Position numbers and translations under genes: made by a program. A stretch of DNA of 5,665 nt, taken from the NCBI GenBank assembly GCA_019116915.1, contig DXAS01000105.1, positions 1 to 5,665 of the forward strand, given 5' to 3'. This document shows positions 1 to 5,072 of this stretch, piece after piece (the first letter of the stretch is position 1; each line of letters opens with the position of its first letter). The notes under the pieces were generated by a model. That model saw nothing but the letters and a program-made list of their open reading frames with translations. It was not told the origin of the DNA and searched no databases. This stretch comes from Flavonifractor avicola. Its GTDB lineage: Bacteria; Bacillota; Clostridia; Oscillospirales; Oscillospiraceae.

Positions 1-777
1 CAGGCCCAGCATCAGGAAGGGCACGGCAAAGGAGATAATGGTATAGAACTTGAACAGGCCGTTGACCGACACCACCGCCAGGATATAGCCCAGGAAGGTG
101 GAGCCGGTGTCGCCCATGAAGATCTTGGCGGGGTTCATGTTGTAGGGCAAAAAGCCGATACACCCGCCGGCCAGAGCGGCCATAAGCAGGGCCACGTCGC
201 CCTCGCTGACCACCAGGGCGATGACCAGCAGCGTCATGGAGCTGATGGTGGAGACACCGCAGGCCAGGCCGTCCAGGCCGTCGATCAGGTTGACGGCGTT
301 GGTGATGGCAACGATCCACAGCACCGTCACCGGGATGGACAGCCAGCCCAGGTCCCAGTACAGATTGGAAGAGAAGACGTTGGGATTGGACAGGGTCTCG
401 ATGACATTGCCCGAGAGCACCGCCACCAGGGCGGCGCCGATCTGGATCAGAAACTTCAGCTTGGCGCCCAGAGCATAGATATCGTCAAAAATACCCAGCA
501 CCACGATGATGGTGGCGCCCAGCAGCATTCCCCGCATCTGGGCGTTCAGATCCAGGAAGAGCAGTACGCTGAGCAGGAAGCCCAGGTAAATGGCAAGGCC
601 TCCCATCCGGGGAATAGGATGATCGTGCATCCGGCGGTTGTCCTTGGGTACGTCCACCGCGCCCACCTTAAAGGCCAGGCTCTTGACCACCGGCGTGGCA
701 ATCAGCGCCACCAGAAAGGCCACCACCAGAGCGGCCGCCACCATCCCCAGCAGGGGAAGCTCGGAATTGATTGGCAT
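1..777 (-). CDS. tagO: TagO/WecA-type undecaprenyl-phosphate sugar-1-phosphate transferase (3' end outside window)
   Basis: Integral membrane enzyme of the MraY/WecA/TagO family. It moves a sugar-1-phosphate (GlcNAc-1-P in characterised TagO and WecA) from a UDP-sugar onto undecaprenyl phosphate at the inner face of the membrane, the first step of teichoic acid or other envelope polysaccharide synthesis. Seen: 259 codons running to the left edge, with several hydrophobic segments (about residues 8-30, 59-78, 82-97, 106-121, 146-160, 180-190, 199-212, 224-240). Family motifs are the cytoplasmic loop VDVPKDNRRMHDHPIPRMGG (41-60), the Mg-binding FDD (97-99), NAVNLIDGLDGLA (160-172) and FMGDTGS (220-226). 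NAVNLIDG favours TagO/WecA over MraY, which usually reads NATNLTDG. The family is about 320-370 residues long, so the C-terminal loop with the HxHH-type motif is missing here. An AAAGGAG site lies 10 nt before the ATG. It sits 22 nt behind trpS with no terminator between, so co-transcription is likely. The exact sugar is unknown. Confidence 0.9.
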   Translation of the reverse strand, partial: MPINSELPLLGMVAAALVVAFLVALIATPVVKSLAFKVGAVDVPKDNRRMHDHPIPRMGGLAIYLGFLLSVLLFLDLNAQMRGMLLGATIIVVLGIFDDIYALGAKLKFLIQIGAALVAVLSGNVIETLSNPNVFSSNLYWDLGWLSIPVTVLWIVAITNAVNLIDGLDGLACGVSTISSMTLLVIALVVSEGDVALLMAALAGGCIGFLPYNMNPAKIFMGDTGSTFLGYILAVVSVNGLFKFYTIISFAVPFLMLGL

Positions 778-799
778 AGGAAAGATGCTCCTTTATCTC

Positions 800-1801
800 T
801 CAGCGGGGGATGAAGCCCACTTTTTTATGGACCTTACGCAGGGTCCGCTGGGCCACCGAGGCGGCCTTCTCTGCGCCGGCGCGGTACAGGCCCTCCAGAT
901 AGGCCTTGTCGCCCAGCAGGCGCACCGTCTCCTCCCGGACAGGCCGGAGCAGTTCCACCACGGCCGCACCCACAGCGGGCTTGAAGGCGCCGTAGCCCTT
1001 GCCCTCAAACTCCACCTCGATCTGCTCATAGGTCTTGCCGGTAACGGCGGCATAGATGTCGATGAGGGTGGCCACGCCGGGCTTGTTGGCACGGTCATAG
1101 CGGACACAGTTTTCCGTGTCGCTGTCGGTGATCGCACGCTTGAACTTGCGCATAATATCGTCGGGGCTGTCCATCAGGTAGACGCAGCCCTCGGGGATGG
1201 ACTTGCTCATCTTGCTGTCGGGCTGGTTCAGGCTCATGACCCGGGCGCCCACCTTGGGGATATAGGCGTCAGGCATGGTGAACACATCGCCGTAGATGCC
1301 GTTGAAGCGCTGGACAATGTTGCGGGTGAGCTCCACGTGCTGCTTCTGGTCCTCCCCCACCGGCACCAGGTCGGCCTGATAGAGCATGATATCAGCGGCC
1401 ATCAGGGAGGGGTAGGTGAACAGGCCGGCGTTGACGTTGTCGGCGTGCTTGGCGGACTTGTCCTTGAACTGGGTCATGCGGGACAGCTCACCGAACATGG
1501 TGTAGCAGTTGAGCACCCAGGCCAGCTCGGCATGGGCGGGGACGTGGGACTGGATGAACAGGATGGACTTCTCCGGGTCGATGCCGCAGGCCACCAGCTG
1601 GGCAAAGAGCTCGATGGTCTGGCGGCGGAGGGCGGCGGGGTCCTGCCGCACGGTAATGGCGTGCTCATCCACCACACAGTAGACACAGTTATATTCGTCC
1701 TGCAGGGCTACCCAGTTGCGCAGGGCTCCCAGATAGTTGCCCAGGTGGAGGGCGCCGCTGGGCTGGATGCCGCTGAAGATGACTTTCTTATTCGTTTCCA
1801 T
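800..1801 (-). CDS. trpS: Tryptophanyl-tRNA synthetase
   Basis: Cytoplasmic class I aminoacyl-tRNA synthetase that charges tRNA-Trp with tryptophan using ATP. The 333-residue product is full length for bacterial TrpRS (about 325-340) and can be followed against the Bacillus enzyme nearly end to end. Seen: N-terminal FSGIQPSGALHLGNYLGAL (9-27) with the HIGH-type signature HLGN at 19-22; VDEHAIT (44-50); MTQFKDKS (109-116); AADIMLYQADLVPVGEDQ (135-152), the tryptophan-pocket region; IPKVGARVMSLNQPDSKMSKS (181-201), with the ATP-binding KMSKS loop at 197-201; and a C-terminal EGKGYGAFK (266-274). The ATG at 1801 follows an AAGGG site with a short spacer and immediately precedes MKTIFSGIQPSG-like sequence, so this start fits the family. 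A sigma-A promoter lies about 46 nt upstream. No T-box leader is present, although trpS of Gram-positive bacteria often carries one. The gene is probably the first of a trpS-tagO transcript. Confidence 0.98.
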   Translation of the reverse strand: METNKKVIFSGIQPSGALHLGNYLGALRNWVALQDEYNCVYCVVDEHAITVRQDPAALRRQTIELFAQLVACGIDPEKSILFIQSHVPAHAELAWVLNCYTMFGELSRMTQFKDKSAKHADNVNAGLFTYPSLMAADIMLYQADLVPVGEDQKQHVELTRNIVQRFNGIYGDVFTMPDAYIPKVGARVMSLNQPDSKMSKSIPEGCVYLMDSPDDIMRKFKRAITDSDTENCVRYDRANKPGVATLIDIYAAVTGKTYEQIEVEFEGKGYGAFKPAVGAAVVELLRPVREETVRLLGDKAYLEGLYRAGAEKAASVAQRTLRKVHKKVGFIPR

Positions 1802-1846
1802 AACAGGTTCACACCCTTGTCAAGAGATTTCTGCATAGTTGACGAT

Positions 1847-1875
1847 ATAATACCACATTTCCCGGCGGTTGACAA
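1847..1875 (-). promoter_or_regulatory. Sigma-A promoter of trpS
   Basis: On the minus strand, a -35 box TTGTCA (1870-1875) is followed after exactly 17 nt by a -10 box TATTAT (1847-1852). Each box matches consensus at 5 of 6 positions. Transcription would start near 1840, giving a leader of roughly 40 nt, too short for a T-box or a leader-peptide attenuator. It faces away from the gltX promoter, with 19 nt between the two -35 boxes. Confidence 0.75.
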
Positions 1876-1894
1876 GAATAACAGGGCCGCACTA

Positions 1895-1924
1895 TTGACA
1901 ATTCTAGGGCTGAAACGGTAGAAT
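1895..1924 (+). promoter_or_regulatory. Sigma-A promoter of gltX
   Basis: A perfect -35 TTGACA (1895-1900) is followed after 18 nt by a -10 TAGAAT (1919-1924), a 5 of 6 match. The start point would be near 1931, leaving a leader of about 50 nt before the gltX ATG. Two other TTGACA hexamers nearby (1869-1874 and 1937-1942) have no acceptable -10 box at 16-19 nt, which supports this choice. Confidence 0.7.
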
Positions 1925-1941
1925 AAAGGTTACGATTTGAC

Positions 1942-1956
1942 ACCCGTCACCCGGGT
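1942..1956 (+). other. Small hairpin in the gltX leader
   Basis: ACCCG (1942-1946) and CGGGT (1952-1956) form a 5-bp stem with the loop TCACC, followed by ATTTTGTT. It lies in the predicted gltX 5' leader, 12 nt before the Shine-Dalgarno site. The stem is too short for a convincing terminator. It may be a weak pause or attenuation element, or chance. Confidence 0.25.
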
Positions 1957-1968
1957 ATTTTGTTCAAC

Positions 1969-1974
1969 GGAGGG
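1969..1974 (+). promoter_or_regulatory. Ribosome binding site deciding the gltX start
   Basis: GGAGGG lies 6 nt before the ATG at 1981. The open frame extends upstream to a TTG at 1960, but that start has no Shine-Dalgarno sequence and would place this GGAGGG inside the coding region. The ATG at 1981 is therefore preferred. Confidence 0.85.
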
Positions 1975-1980
1975 ATCTGT

Positions 1981-3465
1981 ATGGATCTGAACTGGTTTGA
2001 GGAACTGGAGGGCCGCATCCCCCACGACGGCGTGCGCACCCGTTTCGCCCCTTCCCCCACGGGCTATATGCACGTCGGCAACCTGCGTACCGCCCTGTAC
2101 ACCTGGCTCATCGCCCGTCACAACGGCGGTAAATTCATTCTCCGCATCGAGGACACCGACCAGGGCCGTCTGGTGGAGGGCGCCACCGACGTCATCTACA
2201 ACACCCTGCGCAAGTGCGGCCTGACCTGGGACGAGGGTCCCGATCTGGGCGGCCCTGTGGGCCCCTACATCCAGACCCAGCGCCGTGACCTGTACGGCAA
2301 GTTTGCCGAGCTGCTGGTGGAGAAGGGCCACGCCTACTACTGCTTCTGTGAAAAGACCGAATCCGAGGAGGACTCCGGCGATTTTGACCGGGCCGCCGAT
2401 CCCTGCCGGGATCTGGACCCGGAGGTTGCCAAGGCCCGGGTGGCCGCCGGCGAGCCCTACGTCATCCGCCAGCGCATCCCTGCTGAGGGCACCACCACCT
2501 TCTCCGACGCTGTGTTCGGCGATATCACCGTGGAGAACAAGACCCTGGACGACCAGGTGCTCATGAAGCGGGACGGTCTGCCCACCTATAACTTTGCCAA
2601 CGTTATCGACGACCATCTCATGGGCATCACCCATGTGGTACGCGGCTCCGAGTACCTGTCCTCCGCCCCCAAGTACAACCTGCTGTACGAGGGCTTCGGC
2701 TGGGAGGTGCCCACCTATATCCACTGCTCCCCCGTTATGCGTGACCAGCACAACAAGATGAGCAAGCGCAAGGGTGACCCCTCCTACGAGGACCTCATCG
2801 CCATGGGCTACCTGTCCGAGGCAGTGGTGAACTACGTCACCCTGCTGGGTTGGTCCCCCAAGGGCGAGTATGCTGAGCGGGAGTTCTTCACCCTCAGCGA
2901 GTTGGCTGATGTGTTCGACATCGGCGGTATCTCCAAGTCCCCCGCCATCTTTGACATCGAAAAGCTGAAATACTTCAACGCCAACTATCTCCGCGCCCTC
3001 TCCCCCGAGGCCTTCTATGAGGGTGCCGAGCCCTACCTGAAGGAAGCCGTCAAGACCGAGGGCATTGACCTGAAGCTCATCGCTCCCCTGGTGCAGCCCC
3101 GGTGCGACACCTGGCTGGACATCGCTCCTCAGGTGGACTTCTTCGACGCCCTGCCCGAGTACTCCAATGAGCTTTACTGCCACAAGAAGATGAAGACCAA
3201 CGAGGAGAACTCCCTGGAGGCCCTGGAGCAGGTGCTGCCCGTGCTGGAGAATCTGCCCGAGTGGACCTACGACGCCATCCACGACGCCCTCATCGGCCTG
3301 GCTCAGAAGCTGGAGCTGAAGAACGGCCGCATCATGTGGCCGGTGCGTACCGCCCTGTCTGGTAAGGCGGTCACCCCCGGCGGCGCGGTAGAGCTGTGCC
3401 ACATTCTGGGCAAGGAGGAGACCCTCCGCCGCATCAAGCTGGGTATGGCTCAGCTGGCAAAATAA
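1981..3465 (+). CDS. gltX: Glutamyl-tRNA synthetase
   Basis: Cytoplasmic class I synthetase that attaches glutamate to tRNA-Glu; in organisms with GatCAB it may also mischarge tRNA-Gln. The 494 residues match the usual 470-500. Seen: TRFAPSPTGYMHVGNLRTAL (20-39) with the HIGH-type motif HVGN at 31-34; LRIEDTDQGR (54-63); a cysteine cluster CFC (121-123) plus C142; the acceptor-binding and catalytic stretch DGLPTYNFANVIDDHLMGI (198-216) followed by THVVRGSEYLSS; and the ATP-binding loop KMSKRKG (259-265). The last 120 or so residues are the helical anticodon-binding region. RGSEYLSSAPKYNLLYEGFGW (221-241) resembles clostridial enzymes rather than the RGDDHISNTPK form of Bacillus and E. coli. 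In the zinc-site region the position of the E. coli fourth ligand (His of CRH) is Asp here (CRD, 142-144), so zinc binding is uncertain. The gene is probably monocistronic, ending in the hairpin at 3480-3519. Whether the enzyme is discriminating for tRNA-Glu cannot be told from this sequence alone. Confidence 0.97.
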   Translation: MDLNWFEELEGRIPHDGVRTRFAPSPTGYMHVGNLRTALYTWLIARHNGGKFILRIEDTDQGRLVEGATDVIYNTLRKCGLTWDEGPDLGGPVGPYIQTQRRDLYGKFAELLVEKGHAYYCFCEKTESEEDSGDFDRAADPCRDLDPEVAKARVAAGEPYVIRQRIPAEGTTTFSDAVFGDITVENKTLDDQVLMKRDGLPTYNFANVIDDHLMGITHVVRGSEYLSSAPKYNLLYEGFGWEVPTYIHCSPVMRDQHNKMSKRKGDPSYEDLIAMGYLSEAVVNYVTLLGWSPKGEYAEREFFTLSELADVFDIGGISKSPAIFDIEKLKYFNANYLRALSPEAFYEGAEPYLKEAVKTEGIDLKLIAPLVQPRCDTWLDIAPQVDFFDALPEYSNELYCHKKMKTNEENSLEALEQVLPVLENLPEWTYDAIHDALIGLAQKLELKNGRIMWPVRTALSGKAVTPGGAVELCHILGKEETLRRIKLGMAQLAK

Positions 3466-3469
3466 GTGT

Positions 3470-3499
3470 CACATAGTATGCCCCCTTTTCCCCATACTA
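3470..3499 (+). promoter_or_regulatory. Candidate sigma-G (forespore) promoter of ypeB
   Basis: CATACTA at 3493-3499 fits the sigma-G -10 consensus CATNHTA exactly. Seventeen nt upstream, CACATA (3470-3475) matches the -35 core GHATR at 4 of 5 positions (A instead of the leading G). The GG that marks sigma-F -10 boxes is absent. Family knowledge: sleB-ypeB of Bacillus subtilis is transcribed by sigma-G in the forespore. The start point would be near 3506, giving an unusually short leader of about 14 nt. The -10 box lies in the loop of the gltX terminator. No sigma-A promoter was found for ypeB. Confidence 0.55.
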
Positions 3500-3519
3500 G
3501 AGGAAAAGGGGGCGTTTTT
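3480..3519 (+). terminator. Intrinsic terminator of gltX, overlapping the ypeB start signals
   Basis: GCCCCCTTTTCC (3480-3491) and GGAAAAGGGGGC (3502-3513) form a perfect 12-bp stem with a 10-nt loop, followed by GTTTTT (3514-3519). It begins 15 nt after the gltX stop and its T-tract abuts the ypeB ATG. It works in the plus direction only: the minus-strand flank is not T-rich. The right arm contains the only plausible ypeB ribosome binding site. Confidence 0.9.
3504..3512 (+). promoter_or_regulatory. Ribosome binding site of ypeB inside the terminator stem
   Basis: AAAAGGGGG lies 7 nt before the ATG at 3520 and is the only purine-rich stretch near any candidate start. It is fully base-paired in the terminator hairpin when the left arm (3480-3491) is present in the RNA. 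The in-frame alternatives GTG 3466 and ATG 3478 have no Shine-Dalgarno sequence, so this site decides the start. It is not a perfect anti-16S match (GGGGG instead of GGAGG). Confidence 0.6.
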
Positions 3520-4878
3520 ATGTCAAAACAAAAGATTCGGGTGCTGGCTGTCAGCTTTCTGGCGGCGGCCTTCGCCATCACCGCCGGCTTTGCCATCCAG
3601 GGCCACGCCCAGGCCAGGCAGTACCGGCGGCTGCTGGACAACGGCTACCGCCATGCCTTCGCCGAGCTGACCACCGCCACGGGGGAACTGGAGGTGGCCC
3701 TGACCAAAATGAGCCACGCCACCTCCCCCGCCCTGTTCGCCTCCCTGTGCACCCAGGCCTACTCCAAGGCTCAGGCCGCCCAGGCTGCTCTGGGCGAGCT
3801 GCCCTACGGCAATGTGGAGCTGGAGCAGACTGCCGCCTTCCTGGCCCGGGCGGGTGATTACGCCATGGCCCTGGCCCAGGGGACCTCAGCGGAGCTGGTA
3901 TGCACCGACGAGCACCGAGACGCCCTGTTCCAGCTGTCCGAGGCGGCCGGCGAACTCTCCCTCACCCTGGAGACCCTCCAGGCCCAGCTCACCGCCGGGG
4001 CCATCCGGCCGGAGGAACTGGCGGAGGCCCAGGACCGGCTGGCGGCCAGCGACGGCCAGGAGCAGGTCAGCGGCGGCTCCGCCTTCCAGAGCGTGGAGGC
4101 CGACTTCCCCGAGGTGCCCACTCTGATCTACGACGGCCCCTTCTCGGAGCATCTGGATGGACGCACCCCCAGGATGCTGGAGGGCCTGCCCCAGGTCACC
4201 GAGGCGGAGGCCCGTGAGGCGGCGGCAGCCTTCCTGGGGCTGCGGCCCGAGGTGTTCACCCTCACCGCCAAGTCTGAGGGCAGCCTGCCCGCCTACGGCT
4301 TCACCGCCCTGGTGGACGGCGGACAGCTCTATATCCAGGTCACCTGTCAGGGCGGACAGATCCTGGAGGTATTCTCCTCCCGTACCGCCGGAGAGCCGGT
4401 GCTCAGCCGGACGGAGGGCTGTGAAAAAGCCGCCGCCTTCCTGGCGGAAAAAGGCTACGCCAATATGGCCCCCAGCTATTTCATAGAGCAGGACGGAGTG
4501 CTGGCAATCAACTTTGCCCCGGTGGAGAACGGCGTCTACTGCTACCCCGATCTGGTGAAGGTGTCGGTGGACCTGGACACCGGCGAGGTGGTGGGCTTTG
4601 AGGCGGCGGGCTACCTGACCCACCACGGCAGCCGGGACCTGTCCTCCCCCGCCGTGGACGCCCAGACCGCCCAGGCCCTGGTGGACGACTCCCTCACCGT
4701 TCTCTCCCACCAGTTGGCTCTCATCCCCACCGGCGGCGAATACGAGGTATTATGCCACGAATTCAAGTGCCAGGCCCAGGACGGCACCCATGTTCTCATC
4801 TACGTCAACGCCCAAACCGGCAAGCAGCAGCACATTCTCCTTCTTCTGGAGGCCGAAAACGGCACCTTGGTTCTATGA
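3520..4878 (+). CDS. ypeB: Spore germination protein YpeB
   Basis: YpeB is a forespore-made membrane protein of spore-formers. In Bacillus it is needed for assembly and stability of the cortex-lytic enzyme SleB, and so for cortex breakdown at germination. Seen in the 452 residues (Bacillus YpeB is about 450): an N-terminal signal-anchor helix (about 7-26); then RQYRRLLDNGYRHAFAELT (33-51), which corresponds to the NNYQRAFHELT stretch of the B. subtilis protein; an alanine-rich helical domain to about 175; a linker with the TLIYDGPFSEHL segment (201-212); and a C-terminal PepSY/YPEB region. The last includes YCYPDLVKVSVDLDTGEVVGF (340-360), GYLTHHGSRDL (364-374) and YEVLCHEF (408-415), the most recognisable part. 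The ATG at 3520 places the membrane helix at the very N-terminus, as expected. sleB, usually the adjacent partner, is absent: gltX lies upstream and an alcohol dehydrogenase downstream. The gene has its own candidate sigma-G promoter and a strong terminator, so it is probably monocistronic. Confidence 0.88.
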   Translation: MSKQKIRVLAVSFLAAAFAITAGFAIQGHAQARQYRRLLDNGYRHAFAELTTATGELEVALTKMSHATSPALFASLCTQAYSKAQAAQAALGELPYGNVELEQTAAFLARAGDYAMALAQGTSAELVCTDEHRDALFQLSEAAGELSLTLETLQAQLTAGAIRPEELAEAQDRLAASDGQEQVSGGSAFQSVEADFPEVPTLIYDGPFSEHLDGRTPRMLEGLPQVTEAEAREAAAAFLGLRPEVFTLTAKSEGSLPAYGFTALVDGGQLYIQVTCQGGQILEVFSSRTAGEPVLSRTEGCEKAAAFLAEKGYANMAPSYFIEQDGVLAINFAPVENGVYCYPDLVKVSVDLDTGEVVGFEAAGYLTHHGSRDLSSPAVDAQTAQALVDDSLTVLSHQLALIPTGGEYEVLCHEFKCQAQDGTHVLIYVNAQTGKQQHILLLLEAENGTLVL

Positions 4879-4879
4879 T

Positions 4880-4926
4880 AAAAGCCACAGCAGGCGTACA
4901 GTTGTATGCCTGCTGTGGCTTTTTTT
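4880..4926 (+). terminator. Strong intrinsic terminator of ypeB
   Basis: AAAAGCCACAGCAGGC (4880-4895) pairs perfectly with GCCTGCTGTGGCTTTT (4908-4923). The stem continues inward with GTAC/GTAT (one G-U pair) to an AGTT loop at 4900-4903, about 20 bp in all. A run of seven T (4920-4926) closes it. It starts 2 nt after the ypeB stop. On the minus strand the following tract has only four T, so it mainly serves plus-strand transcription. Confidence 0.95.
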
Positions 4927-4933
4927 GCGGAAA

Positions 4934-4954
4934 TTGGTAGAACCAAAAGTTTGG
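4934..4954. repeat. Overlapping short inverted repeats upstream of the alcohol dehydrogenase promoter
   Basis: TTGGT (4934-4938) and ACCAA (4942-4946) form one inverted repeat, and CCAAA (4943-4947) with TTTGG (4950-4954) forms a second that shares the middle arm. The block ends 24 nt before the -35 box of the downstream promoter, a position typical of activator sites. Arms of 5 bp can arise by chance, and no known regulator motif was recognised. Confidence 0.3.
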
Positions 4955-4978
4955 AACGAATAGTTTCTTCTTCATGGA

Positions 4979-5007
4979 TTGACAAAGAATTAACAATGTG
5001 CCATAAT
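4979..5007 (+). promoter_or_regulatory. Sigma-A promoter of the alcohol dehydrogenase gene
   Basis: A perfect -35 TTGACA (4979-4984), a 17-nt spacer and a -10 CATAAT (5002-5007, 5 of 6) preceded by TGC, which makes an extended -10. This is the strongest promoter in the window by sequence. The start point would be near 5014, giving a leader of about 59 nt. Confidence 0.8.
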
Positions 5008-5018
5008 AGGGGCCGTAA

Positions 5019-5040
5019 GATCGTTAAACATTTAACGATC
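5019..5040. promoter_or_regulatory. Palindromic operator, Rex-like
   Basis: GATCGTTAAA (5019-5028) and TTTAACGATC (5031-5040) are perfect inverted repeats separated by CA. The inner 18 bp (5021-5038) read TCGTTAA-N4-TTAACGA, which matches the clostridial Rex consensus TTGTTAA-N4-TTAACAA except for one symmetrical base pair in each arm. The site lies just downstream of the predicted transcription start, where a bound repressor would block initiation or elongation. Rex senses the NADH/NAD+ ratio and commonly controls alcohol dehydrogenase genes in Clostridia. No T-run follows, so it is not a terminator. The assignment to Rex is inference; the palindrome itself is certain. Confidence 0.65.
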
Positions 5041-5072
5041 AAAATTTAATGAGACATACGGAGGTATTTACC

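Noticed and set aside
638..1921. 427-codon plus-strand open frame across trpS and the start of tagO
   Set aside because: It is antisense to trpS and tagO, which both have clear family motifs, ribosome sites and promoters. Its Gly/His/Leu/Val-rich translation shows no recognisable domain. Long antisense frames are common in GC-rich coding DNA.
1960..1980. Seven-residue extension of GluRS from TTG 1960
   Set aside because: The GGAGGG site at 1969-1974 would lie inside the coding region. It points to the ATG at 1981.
1802..1980. T-box riboswitch upstream of trpS or gltX
   Set aside because: The predicted leaders are about 40 and 50 nt, far shorter than a T-box, and neither a T-box sequence nor a leader terminator is visible.
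1930..3402. 490-codon minus-strand open frame opposite gltX
   Set aside because: It mirrors the codon structure of gltX. The product is a low-complexity Gly/Leu/Val/His-rich chain without known motifs, and no promoter or ribosome site was seen for it.
3466..3519. N-terminal extension of YpeB from GTG 3466 or ATG 3478
   Set aside because: These codons lie across the terminator hairpin, have no Shine-Dalgarno sequence, and would put hydrophilic residues before the signal anchor. ATG 3520 fits the family better.
3886..4710. 274-codon minus-strand open frame opposite ypeB
   Set aside because: A shadow of ypeB with GC-driven composition and no motif; no expression signal was seen.
5019..5040. 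Palindrome read as a terminator or attenuator hairpin
   Set aside because: No T-run follows, the loop would be only about 2-4 nt, and the AT-rich arms fit a protein-binding operator better.
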